Under the pieces are notes generated by a model. That model ran no database searches, was not told where the DNA came from, and was given only the letters and a program-made list of their open reading frames with translations. 64,000 nucleotides of DNA from Tridacna crocea. Lineage: Eukaryota; Mollusca; Bivalvia; Cardiida; Cardiidae. The stretch covers positions 26,798,427-26,862,426 of the forward strand of contig OX031065.1 in assembly GCA_943736015.1 (NCBI GenBank). Direction: 5' to 3'. Both the position numbers and the translations under genes were made by a program. How positions within the stretch are numbered: position 1 is the stretch's first letter; every line of letters starts with the position of its first letter. Shown here piece by piece: positions 41,373 through 52,023 of the stretch.

Positions 41373-41599
41373 AAGCATCTACAGTAACTGTTGTGCTAGG
41401 CACTTATAGGATAAAAGGATAGATAAATAGATATTTTTGTCTGACAATTGGGAATTCAGTAAGTTTGCAAAGACAATTACAAAAACGACAGAATTTCAAT
41501 TTTCCAGGAAAAATTGCTGATTTAAAATGGCGACAGAATGGTAACTTAAAATTTCCCTGGGTACACTTGATTTGTTTCGAATCTTTTTTAGGCCTTTTC

Positions 41600-41765
41600 C
41601 GAAAAATCCCGTACTTATACAACCTGGAGTGAGATAGCCTTTGGAGATAATGAGGGAAAAGATGACAATGCTGGTTACCAGCATGATATCTTTTTTCCAC
41701 AATCTTTTCTTTCCTTTCAAAAACAAAATTCTTCTTTTGAGCTATGTTTAAATGGTCAAAAGTTG
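41600..41765 (+). mobile_element. MITE-A copy, diverged
   Basis: AGATAGCCTTTGGAGATAATG, GGTTACC centre, TTTTGAGCTATGTTTAAATGG. Both termini are lost. Confidence 0.6.
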
Positions 41766-41854
41766 TTCACTATAAAAAAAGGACCAATACAACATTAGGG
41801 TAGGTAACTATGAAAAGTTTTTTGACACAGTTATGCCCCCTTTTCAAATTAAAT

Positions 41855-41985
41855 TTTCGCTGTTTCTCCTTTTTTCACAGTGTTTCCTAGTTTTCACTAG
41901 ACTAATTTCAGGTTTTAGTCACACTTATCTTGCTGTCTGCAATTGCTTTCAACTTGGATGAGTCTTAAATTTTTTACAACTTGTC
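41855..41985 (+). mobile_element. MITE-A right-half fragment
   Basis: TTTCTCCTTTTTTCACAGTG to GCTTTCAACTTGGATGAGTC. Confidence 0.68.
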
Positions 41986-43035
41986 AAGATATCAGTGGTT
42001 TCCAGTGTTTACTGTTGGACTTGATAATAGCCATTGTTAATAATGATAAAATATAAAACAACTAATTTATATGTACTTTTTTTTTTTAAATTTGAGTTTG
42101 GAAGATTCTACAAACCCATAAAAGGTAATTGGTACGCATTCACCTCGTCAGGGAGTACCAATCCCGTTAATGACTACTTTTTGAAAGACAACCTTTTCTT
42201 TAAGAGATTTAATTCATTTCAAAGCAAATACAGCAATTTATATCCCAAACAAAGGTAATTTCATCAAATTTCTATAGTCTATAAAACTTTTTAAAACATC
42301 AAAATTATTTCACATTAACACAAGGAGAAAGAATTATAATATTCTTTATGATAATATTTCAATGGCTAGCATTAAGATGAGATCTAAACCAACTTATCAG
42401 ATGGGGAAATGTTCTTCACTAAAAAGTCCTATTCAAACAACGGCGCTTAATTTATCATTAAAGTTAACACGATATAGACACTAATTCAAACATCAGAGCG
42501 AACAATGGCTACCCCGACCTTGTATACATAGCTGATTAGAAATTTAATAATAAATAGCCTCGAACAAAGGCTTGAAGTCTTTTCTTGGTGGTTTCAATGC
42601 AGTATTTTCATTAACTCTTTTTGTGTATTTTTGCTTTCTTCAGCTTTCTGCAATCACATTATACAGGATAATCTCTGCGAAATCGGAGAAATTTTGCAAG
42701 AAAAAATGACACCACATAGCTCATGATACCCCTGTATCTTCTTGAGTCAGATGAACTTACGCTGTACTGGTTTGCCAAATGTATCTTTGGTTGGTGCAGA
42801 TGTTAATTGGATGTGTTAATGAGGTAAAGGGTATTTATATCTGAGACACATTAAAATTAGGAAATTACCAATGAACTTGGTGAAATGAAAAGGTTTTGTG
42901 ATTGAAAAACACCGCCAAACCCTTTCTTTATATTTGAACCTTTTAATATGTTCCCTGTTACTACCAAAGAAAAAGTTCATGTCATCTGTTTTGTCTTGTC
43001 ATTTGATCTGTAAGGTAACTGTTTCTTTTTTTGTT
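41986..43035. other. Repeat-poor DNA
   Basis: About 1 kb without the MITE families. The open frame at 42034-42258 has no recognisable domain. Confidence 0.4.
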
Positions 43036-43253
43036 TTGACCCAAACACAATGATGACTTTTGATGACCCTGAGGAAGAAGCCTCTCGAAAACATTGTGGG
43101 AAAAGAGGAAAATTCTGGTAACCAGCATTTTCTCCTTTTACCACAAAGTTTTCTACCCTGTTAAAGAAAAATTGGGTCATTTTGGTCACAATGAAATTGT
43201 TGTCTGGAAATGGTTTCAGTTTGGATGGGTCTAAAATTCTGCCCTGTGGTTAA
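43036..43253 (+). mobile_element. MITE-A copy, ATTGAAATTG variant
   Basis: TTGACCCAAACACAATG to CTGCCCTGTGGTTAA. Terminal repeats are shortened on both sides. Confidence 0.83.
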
Positions 43254-43478
43254 CCCATTACTACTCAATCCCTACTTTTGACACCCCTGAGAAAGAAGCC
43301 TTTTGAAAACACTGTGGGAAAAGGAGAAAATGCTGGTAACCAGCATTTTCTCCTTTTCCCACAGTGTTTTCTACCCTTTCCAGAACAAATTTCAATTTTT
43401 CAGTCACCTTTATTTTGTTGTCTGCAAATGCTTTCAATTTGGACCAGTCCAAAATTTTCTCGTGTGGTAATGAGTTAA
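43250..43478 (+). mobile_element. MITE-A copy, CCCATTACT-type with paired arm change
   Basis: Shares TTAA 43250-43253. ACACTGTGGG and CCCACAGTGT carry a matched change at 43312/43364. Ends at GTGGTAATGAGTTAA. Confidence 0.93.
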
Positions 43479-43569
43479 GGGTTAAATGCTAAATTGTAGC
43501 AGACATGTTCCTTCCATAAAAAAGACAGGTATTTCAAGTTCAAGACTGATTTTGAATAGAGTTATCTTG

Positions 43570-43640
43570 TAGATCGAAGATCAGATGGTATTGACGAGAT
43601 TGCATGTTGTTTGAAGTCTCATCATGGGTTAAACTGTAGA
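43570..43640. mobile_element. MITE-C palindrome, decayed
   Basis: GTAGATCGAAGATCAGATGG is retained. The second arm is heavily changed. Confidence 0.5.
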
Positions 43641-43748
43641 ATTTTTATCTTTTGACTTACTGATAAGATTTTAGACATGTACTTATCAACAGCAATAATT
43701 TTGAAGATGACATAAAAGTTGCATTCAAATGATGGAATTTAATTGTCT

Positions 43749-43977
43749 TTAACCCTTTACCAAACAATCCCTGGTTTTTACGACCCTAAGATAGCAGCCT
43801 TTTGAAAACATTGTGGGAAAAGGAGAAAATGCTGGTAACCAGCATTTTCTCTTTTTCCCACAATGTTTTCTATCCTTTCGAAACAACCTTTGAAATTTTT
43901 TGTCACATTTATTTCATCGTCTGCAAATGCTTTCAATTTGGAACAGTCTAAAATTTTCTTGTGTGGTAAAGAGTTAA
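43749..43977 (+). mobile_element. MITE-A copy, first of a chain of three
   Basis: TTAACCCTTTACCAAAC to GTGGTAAAGAGTTAA. Confidence 0.92.
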
Positions 43978-44203
43978 CTCATTACCAAATGACAAAATTT
44001 TAGGTTTGCCCAAATTTGAAACCATTTGCAGACGACAAAATAAAAGTGACTGAAAATTTGAAATTTGTTTTGAGAAGGGTAGAAAACATTGTGAGAAAAG
44101 GAGAAAATGCTGGTAACCAGCATTTTCTCCTTTTTTCACAATGTTTTCTCAAGGCTTCTTTCTCAGGGGCGTCAAAAGTAGGGATTGTGTGGTAATGGGT
44201 TAA
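43974..44203 (-). mobile_element. MITE-A copy, second of the chain
   Basis: Shares TTAA on both sides with its neighbours. TTAACTCATTACCAAATG to GGTAATGGGTTAA. Confidence 0.93.
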
Positions 44204-44405
44204 CTCATTACCAAATTACAAAATTTTGGACTAGTCCAAATTGAAAGCATTTGCAGGCAACAAAATGGATGAAATATTGAAATTCATTCAGGGAACTTGG
44301 TAGAAAACATTGTAGAAAAAGGAGAAAATGCTGGTTACCGGCATTCTCTTCTTTTCCTACAGTGTTTTCAGAAGGCTTCTTTCTCAGGGTGTTTGGGATT
44401 GTGAT
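44200..44405 (-). mobile_element. MITE-A copy, third of the chain, right end lost
   Basis: TTAACTCATTACCAAATTAC start. After TCAGGGTGTTTGGGATTGTG the terminal repeat is absent. Confidence 0.87.
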
Positions 44406-44947
44406 TCTTTTTGTGTATTTATTTTGTATTATGGGCCAGAGGCCTTTATTTTATTTAAGTAAAAAGTGGGTTCCTATCTATTTTATTGTTTCATATTTAA
44501 TAGTCAGATGGCCAAGTATAGAACATTTTAATTCATTTCATTAAAATTTATTAGAAATAGTTTGAAAGGATTTTAAATGTCCAGCAGTCTTTGTTAGAAA
44601 CAAACCCATCCTAGAATGACACTAATTAATTTTCACACTGAGAAAATCACCTGACAGTGAAGGTATTTCAAAATAGACGAATTGTCTTGAATTTCAATGA
44701 AAATGGGGAAAATGATTTATAAAAGCCAGACCTCTTTTGATCAATTAAAATAAGATAAAATACCTGGCTTTGACAGATGAAAAGTTGGAAAATTAAAATA
44801 ACTATACATGTGACATTTATTTTCATTGTACTTTCGCTCTCACTCAGTCATTTTGCTGTTTTATGCAATGTTTTCTGTTATGCAAAGTCTCACTGAATTG
44901 TTACCCCAAAGGCTGCAAAGCATGACTCAAGGACCTTTTCAGAACAA
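44406..44947. other. AT-rich DNA
   Basis: No gene or MITE was seen. Confidence 0.4.
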
Positions 44948-45095
44948 TATGGATCAAGATCAGATTGCACAGAATGTGCAGTCTGATCTTGGATCAACAC
45001 TGTCCAAAAAGCAGATATTTTTCCCCTAAAACTTGAAATGGCAACATTTTATTTTTTACTGTCAATTTGAAACTAACTAACAGTATAGGGGTTAA
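44948..45095 (+). mobile_element. MITE-C element, right part
   Basis: GGATCAAGATCAGATTGCAC and GTGCAGTCTGATCTTGGATC form the hairpin. CAGTATAGGGGTTAA closes it at TTAA 45092-45095. Confidence 0.8.
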
Positions 45096-45321
45096 AGAAT
45101 TCATTTGTTTGTAGACAACAAATTAAAGGCTACTTGCATCTTTGCCTTTTCCATTAATGTTTTTAAAGGCATTTTGCTGATTGTTTTCCAAAGATTAAAT
45201 ATTTTTGCTAAGACTTAAAATGATGTCATTCAGGTTGCATGTAGCTGTTCTTAGACAAAGCCAGAATACAAAACATTTTAATAAAAGAATTTGTCCTTTC
45301 CCCACAAAGTTTTTTTAAATT

Positions 45322-45580
45322 TCACCTTTACTACATGACAAAATTGGGACTTAATCAGATTCAAAGCATTTGCTCAGGACAAATTAAACATAGCTCAGAT
45401 GACAATTATTCTGCTTTTGATATGGTAGAAAATGTTGTGGGAAAAGGAGAAAATGCTGGTTAACAGCACCTCCTCCTTTCCTCACAATGTTTTTAAAGGG
45501 TTTCTCTTTCAGGCTCCTTTTCTTACAATGTTTTCAAAGGGCTTCTCTTTCAGGGTCGTGAAACTTGGGATTGTGTGGAT
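45322..45580 (-). mobile_element. MITE-A copy with right-arm duplication
   Basis: CACCTTTACTACATGAC start. The stretch ACAATGTTTTTAAAGGG with TTTCTCTTTCAGG is repeated in tandem between 45485 and 45556. Confidence 0.78.
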
Positions 45581-45769
45581 GAGAAACACATTTGATATGT
45601 CGACTTTGAATTTAGACCAGTCAAACTTTGTGTCACTTGGCATGAGAGTTTATGTTGTGAGAGTAAAGATAGGTCCTCAGTTAATGGGAGTAAGGAAAGA
45701 AAGAGTCTTTCAAACTTTCAAACAATATCTTAATTTCCTGAATTGTAAATCTAAACTTTGATGACACAT

Positions 45770-45815
45770 ATATGATAGAACATGCAGAGACAGATTTTGA
45801 TCTGCACTGTCTAAT
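45770..45815. mobile_element. MITE-C half-palindrome
   Basis: AGACAGATTTTGATCTGCAC near 45789 resembles one arm. Confidence 0.4.
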
Positions 45816-45915
45816 GCTTTGAAAGACTTAAGGTCAAAGACAGTCTAGAACATTAAGTTTTTGAGTCTTGATACCTGGCTTAATTTGCCTCTTTTGATTT
45901 TAAGAAGTCCGCCTT

Positions 45916-46122
45916 ATTTTACGTGGCTCAGTGGCTAGGGTATTTTACTTGGAACTGGTGGTTGGAAGATGGATACCCACTTGAGGCAAATTCACTTTCA
46001 GGCAAGTTTTTGCCTCTCCCCTGCTGCACGTAAGTTAAGTAAGTCAATGACTTGAATGCAAGTTGTATGAGCACTTGTGTAAGAAAGCCAGGAAACCCAA
46101 GGATAGATGCACTGACTGCCGT
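45916..46122 (+). mobile_element. tRNA-derived SINE, group 2, 3'-truncated
   Basis: A-box-like TGGCTCAGTGGCTAGGG. The body ends AAGAAAGCCAGGAAACCC and CACTGACTGCCG, matching the reverse copies at 46860 and 48742. It abuts a MITE-A copy. Confidence 0.72.
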
Positions 46123-46345
46123 CTTTACCAAAAGACTAATTTATAGACTAGTCGAAATTGAAAGCATTTGCAGACGACAGAATTAATGTGCCTAAAAAAT
46201 TAAAATTTGATTTGGAAAGGGTAGAAAACATTGTTGGAAAAGGAGAAAATGCTGGTTACCAGCATTTTCTCCTTTTCCTACAATGTTTTCAAATGCTTTT
46301 TTTCTTAGGGTCGTTAAAAGTCGGAAATGTGTGGTAAAGAGTTAA
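46123..46345 (-). mobile_element. MITE-A copy
   Basis: CTTTACCAAAAGAC to GTGGTAAAGAGTTAA. The left terminal few bases are gone at the SINE junction. Confidence 0.86.
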
Positions 46346-46379
46346 GGCAGCATTCTTGGAACTTGACTGTATAGTAAAG

Positions 46380-46584
46380 GACAAAAGTTTCGACTCTTCC
46401 ACATTGCAGAATAAGTACAACTTAAAGAGTAGCTTTTATGGTGATATATGGTTTGTAAAGGGTAGAAAACTGTTGAAACATGAGAAAATTCTGGCTACCA
46501 CCGTTTCCAACTTCTCATTGGGTGCTTTCCAAAAGCTTTCCTCCGTACAGGAGTAAGTGCAAGGGGAACACTCAGTAAAGGATT
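46380..46584 (-). mobile_element. MITE-A copy, very old
   Basis: AAAGGGTAGAAAACTG, GGCTACCACCG centre, ACTCAGTAAAGGATTAA end. Confidence 0.6.
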
Positions 46585-46742
46585 AAAGTGTCTTTGTAAT
46601 CAAGTTGTTATGGAGGGGTATGATAAATTAAAATGTTATGTTTGTTCAAAACAAATCAGGGCAAGTTTTTATCAATATTCTAAATTAGGAACATTTCTTT
46701 TAACATCACCCTGTACAGGTAGTTATCTCCCATTGGCCTTTT

Positions 46743-46860
46743 CTCTTCACCAGATTACAAAATGGTTGACTTGGCCAAATTCAAAGCATTTGCAGACAAC
46801 AAATTAAGATATAGTTCATGTTATTAGATTTTTGTCTTTGAGGGTCCAGAATGTTTCAAA
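46743..46860 (-). mobile_element. MITE-A left half, interrupted by a SINE
   Basis: TTCACCAGATTACAAAATGG and GCATTTGCAGACAACAAATT. It breaks at CAAAAG, where the SINE enters. Confidence 0.65.
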
Positions 46861-47060
46861 AGTCGGTAGCGCACATGTGTTTCCTGGCTTTTCATAGCAG
46901 TACTTACACAACGTTCTTTACAAAGCCACCGACTACTTTTCTCACATGCTTCAGCAGAGGTGAGAGACGAAAACACGGTGAAAAAGAAAGTTCTCCACAA
47001 CCGGGTATCAAACTCACAGGTCATGAGTCTAACACGCTCACCACTGAGCCACCCAGGTAG
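46861..47060 (-). mobile_element. tRNA-derived SINE, group 2, reverse
   Basis: Read on the reverse strand, the head is GGGTGGCTCAGTGGTGAGCG (A box) followed by GAGTTTGATACCCGG (B box). CAAAAG at both ends may be a short target duplication. The tail is missing. Confidence 0.75.
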
Positions 47061-47111
47061 GCACAAAAGCTTTCAATTTGTTCGAGTCATTAGTTGTGAA
47101 AGAATTAAGGA

Positions 47112-47340
47112 TTAAACCATTACCACACAATCCCTTCTTTTGACGCCCCTGAGAAAGAAGCTTTTTGAAAACACTATGGGAAAAGGAGAAAATGCTGGTA
47201 ACCAGCATTTTCTCCTTTTCCCACAGTGTTTTCTATTCTTCCCAGAACAAATTTCTATTTTTTAGTCACCTTTATTTTGTTGTCTGCAAATGCTTTCAAT
47301 TTGGACCAGTCTAAAATTTTCTCGTGTGGTAAAGAGTTAA
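47112..47340 (+). mobile_element. MITE-A copy, well preserved
   Basis: TTAAACCATTACCACAC to GTGGTAAAGAGTTAA. Confidence 0.93.
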
Positions 47341-47507
47341 TCAAAAAAAAAAGAAAGAGCAAGATGATCCTCACTGAAATGTATTATGATGTTTATTTCA
47401 TAAAAACACAGGTGTATGATACATAAATGATAAAAATGGAGCAGACATAATCACACTGGCATGTCACTGCTTGCTGTTTCGGCCCTTCATTATGCAATCC
47501 GGGGTTT

Positions 47508-47736
47508 TTAACCCTTTACCCCATAAGGCATTTCTTTGGCATCTCTAATTGACCCAAAATGACAGCAAGGATGAAGCCATTTCTTATGTGCAAATGACAC
47601 CTTTTGATAGCACAGAAAACATTGTGACAAAAGGTGAAATTGCTCGTTACGAGCAATTTCACCTTTTGCCACAATGTTTTCCAAAGGCTCCTACAAGCAA
47701 TGTGTAGAAATGAGTATCTATGGAGTAAAGGGTTGA
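47508..47736 (+). mobile_element. MITE-B reference copy
   Basis: Length is 229 bp. TTAA, CCCTTTACCCCATAAGGC end, hairpin arms 47615-47647 and 47649-47681 (33 bp each, one mismatch, one-base centre), TATGGAGTAAAGGG end and decayed TTGA. The outer arm, GAAAACATTGTG, is shared with MITE-A; the inner arm, GAAATTGCTCGT, is not. Confidence 0.9.
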
Positions 47737-47882
47737 TAATCTTTGAGACAAATATGCTATTTGAAAACATTGTGGGAAAGGGAAAAAATGCTGGTTTTAA
47801 AATGCTGGAAACCAGCATTTTTTCCTTTTCCCATAATGTTTACCTATCCTCTCATTAACAAGTTTCATCATTTGAGCCACAT

Positions 47883-48110
47883 TTAACCCATTACCACACG
47901 AGAAAATTTTAGACTGGTCCAAACTGAAAGCATTTGCAGACGACAAAATAAATGTGACTGAAAAATTGGAATTTGTTCTGGGAAGGGTAGAAAACACTGT
48001 GGGAAAGGAGAAAATGCTGGTTACCAACATTTTCTCCTTTTCCCACAGGGTTTTCAAAAGGCTTCTTTCTCAGGGGCGTCAAAAGTAGGGATTGTGTGGT
48101 AATGGGTTAA
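47883..48110 (-). mobile_element. MITE-A copy nested in 47479-48398
   Basis: TTAACCCATTACCACACGAG to GTGGTAATGGGTTAA. Confidence 0.93.
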
Positions 48111-48335
48111 CCCTTTACCAAACAATCCCCTGTTTTCATGACACTTGGAAAGAACGCTTTTGAAAACATCGGGGGGGAAAGGGGGAAATGCTGGTAACCA
48201 GCACTTTATCCTTCTCTCACCATGTTTTCTACCCTATCAGAGGCCTAAAGCACATTTAAAGGGATTCTGAATTTGTCGTCTGTCGATGCTGTCAGTTTTG
48301 AAGAGTCTAAATTTTGATGTTTAGGAAAGGGTAAA
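48107..48335 (+). mobile_element. MITE-A copy nested in 47479-48398
   Basis: TTAACCCTTTACCAAAC to TTTAGGAAAGGGTAAA. More diverged than its neighbour, with which it shares the TTAA at 48107. Confidence 0.87.
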
Positions 48336-48442
48336 TTTGTCACGTGCAAATCCTCTCAATTGCCCCAAATCTGAAATTTTGTTGTCTGGTAAAGAATCGG
48401 CTAATACTCCATATAAGTGGACTAAAGGATTTTTCAGATTAC

Positions 48443-48669
48443 ATAACCCATTACCACACAATCCCTATTTGACGCACCTGAGAAAGAAGCCTTTAGAAAA
48501 CATTGTGGGAAAAGGAGAAAATGCTAGTAACCAGCATTTTCTCCTTTTCCCACAATGTTTTCTACCCTTCACAAAACGAATTTCAAATTTTCGGTCACTT
48601 TTATTTTGTCGTCTGCAAATGCTTTCAATTTGGACAAGTCTTAAATACTGTTGTTTGGTAATGAGTTAA
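48443..48669 (+). mobile_element. MITE-A copy, well preserved
   Basis: ATAACCCATTACCACAC to TTTGGTAATGAGTTAA. Confidence 0.92.
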
Positions 48670-48741
48670 CCTAATCTATGATAATTGTTTGCTTTGTTTC
48701 TAAAATTATTTTGGAGTTACCTGATGGCTGTAAGAGAGTAG

Positions 48742-48928
48742 TTGGTTGGTTGGTTGTATTGGGGTTTAACGCCACTTTAACAGCTAAAGTCATATCATGG
48801 CAGTCGGTGACGCACATGTGTTTCCTGGCTTTCCTACACCGGTACTTACACAATTTCTTTCCAAAGCCACCGACTACTTTTCTCACACACGCTCCGACAC
48901 GCTCACCACTGACCCATCCGGGCGAGCA
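48742..48928 (-). mobile_element. tRNA-derived SINE, group 2, with tail and target duplication
   Basis: On the reverse strand: GGGTCAGTGGTGAGCGTGTC head, body with AAAGCCAGGAAACACATGTG, and a CCAACCAACCAAC tail. TAAGAGAGTAG (48731) and TAAGAAAGTAA (48929) look like an imperfect target duplication. The B-box segment is deleted. Confidence 0.78.
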
Positions 48929-49059
48929 TAAGAAAGTAAGACATACCTGTCCAATGCAGATCCAACTTAACCCTGGACGGATTGAACCCATATTTTGTAG
49001 TAGGTGCAGATATCGAAGATCAAGAGTGGGCTGCAGCATTCAGGAAGGGGGGGGGTGTG

Positions 49060-49240
49060 TTTCATTCCACCCCACCAGTGACCATTTGTATCGATGATGG
49101 TTATGTGGGAAAACAGCCAGTGGCTTTGAAAGAAAATTGTGCAGACTGGTAAGAGGGATTCCAGGAAAGCATGGCTGCTGCGATATATAACTGATAATGT
49201 TGAAAATGGCGTTTAACACCAAACAATCAGTCAAACCATT
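49060..49240 (+). mobile_element. SINE group 2-like 3' region
   Basis: GTTATGTGGGAAAACAGCCAG, GTGGCTTTGAAAG, then AATGGCGTTTAACACCAAAC and a CAATCAGTCAAAC tail. Confidence 0.65.
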
Positions 49241-49308
49241 TATATAGCATTAAAATAGTTGATCGTTACAGATTCATTATCATATCAATTTGTAGAGTAG
49301 TTTGCAAA

Positions 49309-49530
49309 TTAAGTCAAACAACAAAATTATGGACTTGTCCAAACTCAAAGCATTTGCAGACGACAAAATAAACGTGATTCAGTAATTGAAATTTTATCTG
49401 GAAAGGGTAAAAACATTGTGGGAAAAGGGGAAAATGTTGGTTACCAGCATTTTCTCCTTTTCCTAAATTGTTTTCAAAGGCTTTCTTTTTCAGGGTCGTT
49501 AAAAGTCGGGATTATGTGGTGAAGAGTTAA
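49309..49530 (-). mobile_element. MITE-A copy, left terminal repeat shortened
   Basis: TTAAGTCAAACAAC lacks CTTTACC. The right end is ATGTGGTGAAGAGTTAA. Confidence 0.86.
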
Positions 49531-49540
49531 ATCACCTTGA

Positions 49541-49672
49541 ATTACCAGCATTTCCACCTTTTCCCACAGTATTTTTTACCCTTTACATATAGGAGAAACT
49601 CCACAAGTTTAGATGCATCCTTTTTGTCATCCACAAGTGCATTCAGTATGAAACAGTCTAAAATTTTGTTCC
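49541..49672 (+). mobile_element. MITE-A right-half fragment
   Basis: TTACCAGCATTTCCACC to GTCTAAAATTTTGTTCC. Confidence 0.7.
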
Positions 49673-49684
49673 ATACTACCTTAT

Positions 49685-49875
49685 ATAGCTTCAAGAACTG
49701 AGAGAGAAAGCTTTACAAAACAAGGGAAGAAAAAAAGAATTTTCTGCTATTCCCATAATGTTATTTTACCTATTTATTGATAGAAAAGTTTTGTGTCAGA
49801 TTTAGTTTCTCATCTGCAATTGGTTTGAATTTAGACATGTGTATGAAAAATTTTGTTGCCTGGTGAAGAGTTTGA
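49685..49875 (+). mobile_element. MITE-A copy, old
   Basis: ACTGAGAGAGAAAGC, a reduced hairpin, then CATCTGCAATTGGTTTGAATT and GTTGCCTGGTGAAGAGTTT. Confidence 0.65.
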
Positions 49876-49902
49876 AACAGCTTATCATGCTAAATAAACG
49901 CA

Positions 49903-50131
49903 TTAATTCTGTGCCAAATATCAAAGTTTTAGACTGGTTCATATTGAAAGAATTTGTAGATGACAAATTAAAGACCACGCAAATGGTAGAAATTATCCTT
50001 GATAAAGTAGAAATCATTGTGGGAAAAGGAGAAAATGCTGGTTACCAGCATTTTCTTCTTTTCCCACTATGTTTTCAAGAGACTTCTATTTGAGGGTCGT
50101 TAAATCTCGGGATCGTTTGATAAAGGGTAAA
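49903..50131 (-). mobile_element. MITE-A copy
   Basis: TTAATTCTGTGCCAAAT to TTGATAAAGGGTAA. Confidence 0.85.
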
Positions 50132-50206
50132 AAATTTTAGCCAATTTAAAAAAAAACCCAAATTTTGCTGTTTCAAAGGTTACTTTTTGGGGAAGACACT
50201 ATGTCC

Positions 50207-50316
50207 ATATCGGACAATGTAGACCGTAGATCAGACTGCACATTATGTGCAGTCTGATCTTGATCTACGCTGTCTGCAAGGGGTCAGTTAGTTGTGTTTA
50301 GCAGCCTAAGGGTTAA
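50207..50316 (+). mobile_element. MITE-C element, clear hairpin and right end
   Basis: GTAGATCAGACTGCACA pairs with TGTGCAGTCTGATCTTGATC, flanked by GACAATGTAGAC and CTACGCTGTC. TTTAGCAGCCTAAGGG ends at TTAA 50313-50316. Confidence 0.82.
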
Positions 50317-50483
50317 GCCAGCATTTCAAACAATAAATCGAAATCAGATTAGTGAAATTATTTCAATGTGGCCACTTAAACGTGTCATAATCAATATGTA
50401 TTAATTAATATTGGATCAACATGTATAATTGGTGAAAAAAACATTCATCTATAATAACTGTATGAATATTTTATTCAAATGTA
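50317..50483. other. AT-rich DNA
   Basis: Nothing recognised. Confidence 0.35.
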
Positions 50484-50711
50484 TTGGACTCTTTACAACA
50501 TTACAAAGTTTTTTAAGTTGTCCAAATCAAATGCATCTATAGTCAGCAAACTAAATATGGCCCAGATGATAGGATTTTCTCTGTGAAAAGATAAAAAAAT
50601 ATTGCGGGGAAAATGCTGGTTATCAGAAATTTTACCTTTTCCCACAATATTTTAAAAGAGTTAAATCTCTGCTAGAGGTGTTGAAATTCTGGATTGTTTT
50701 GTAAAGGGTAA
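50484..50711 (-). mobile_element. MITE-A copy, diverged
   Basis: TTGGACTCTTTACAACATT to TTTGTAAAGGGTAA. The left arm is shortened. Confidence 0.8.
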
Positions 50712-50774
50712 AATCTCTTTAGTTTTGGCATGCTAGCAGGCAACACGACATACTTCTATGGGGGAAAGGAGTTG

Positions 50775-50812
50775 AGATAAGACTGTACAGAATTTGCAGT
50801 CTGATCTGTCAT
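50775..50812. mobile_element. MITE-C palindrome, short
   Basis: AAGACTGTACAGAATTTGCA faces CAGTCTGATCTG. Confidence 0.6.
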
Positions 50813-50891
50813 TTACTTTGCTTATTATCTTTTCAATTCCAATTTGTACTAACAATCTTAGGAAGTTTCTGTTTCATACACTACTCAAGGT

Positions 50892-51120
50892 TTAACCCAT
50901 TACCACACAATCCCTACTTTTGACGCCCCTCAGAGTGAAGCCTTTAGAAAACATTGTGGGAAAAGGAGAAAATGTTGGTAACCAGCATTTTCTCCTTTTC
51001 CCACAATGTTTTCTACCCTTCACAAAACAAATTTCAAATTTTCAGTCACTTTTATTTTGTCTTCTGCAAATGCTTTTAATTTGGACCAGTCTAAAATTTT
51101 GTTGTTTGGTAATGGGTTAA
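50892..51120 (+). mobile_element. MITE-A copy, well preserved
   Basis: TTAACCCATTACCACAC to TTTGGTAATGGGTTAA, TTAA at both ends. Confidence 0.93.
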
Positions 51121-51756
51121 ACCCTTAACCTGAAACAACGAAACTTTTGACTTTTGCAAATTGAAGAAAACGATAATTGTAGTTGACAAAGTGTGAATTG
51201 AAGAAATTTACAAAATGTCTCTATTCTGCAGCCAAATTGGGTCAACTTTCACTTCAAATGCTACTTTAGTTTTTAACATACTATTGACAACTTGGTTTGC
51301 ATTTATGGCCTGGTGAAGATCAAGATCAAACAGCACAAAAATGTGCTGCTGTACCATCAAAGTTTATGTTCTTTCAAAAGCTAATACTGTCATTTGAACA
51401 AATACTGAAAGTTTAATTTGGCTATACTAGTTTCTAAATAAATTAAAGTCTAAAATTTTGTAAACTAGTAAAGCATTATATGTAGGTTTTCTTTTTTGCA
51501 TGTGGCATTTGGATTTTCCCAATGTACATAACCTGGAGATAATCAAAGTTGATTTCAACTGTGAAGATCTCATCAGGGGAAATAACTCTCGCTGATCATT
51601 TATGACATTTTTTGTCAACTTTTGGTGCACAAATTAAATCTTGATTATTTTTCTTTGTGAGTGTAAATGGCAGATAAATTTCCAGTTCATTTTAGTATGT
51701 ATTCCATATATGGCTATCTCTGTCTCAGTTTTGTTGTTAAGGTAACATCCTTTAAT
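51121..51756. other. Mostly non-repetitive DNA
   Basis: A possible MITE-A left-end scrap lies at 51121-51165 and a decayed MITE-C core at ~51315-51350 (GATCAAGATCAAACAGCAC). No gene was seen. Confidence 0.4.
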
Positions 51757-51798
51757 TTAACCCTTTACCAAACAGCCCAGTGCTTTGCACCCCTTTAA
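51757..51798 (+). mobile_element. MITE-A left-end fragment
   Basis: TTAACCCTTTACCAAACAG, cut by the next copy's TTAA. Confidence 0.75.
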
Positions 51799-52023
51799 CC
51801 CTTTCCCAAACAATCCCTGGTTTTTACGGGTCAGGAATAGAAGCCTTTTGAAAACATTGTGGGAAAAGGAGAAAATGCTGGTAACCAGCATTTTCTCCTT
51901 TTCACACAATGTCTTCTACCCTATCATATAGAAAAATCATCTTTTTAGCAGCTGTTAGTTTGTCATCTGCAAAATGCTTTCAATTTGGTCTGGTCCAAAA
52001 TTTGCCGTTTGGGAAAGGGTTAA
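51795..52023 (+). mobile_element. MITE-A copy with matched CCC/GGG end change
   Basis: TTAACCCTTTCCCAAAC to GTTTGGGAAAGGGTTAA. The TTTCCCA end is mirrored by TGGGAAA. Confidence 0.92.

Larger units (their letters stand above)
47479..48398 (+). mobile_element. MITE-A host copy containing three later insertions
   Basis: Its own parts are CCCTTCATTATGCAATCC (47483), the spacer and hairpin (about 47737-47882, with a duplicated AAAATGCTGG), and the right end TTTGTCACGTGCAAATCC to GTCTGGTAAAG (48337-48395). MITE-B sits at 47508, and two MITE-A copies sit at 47883 and 48107. Confidence 0.83.

Noticed and set aside
42034-42258. Small gene with a 74-codon frame
   Set aside because: AT-rich, no domain, no initiation or splice context, and of a length expected by chance.
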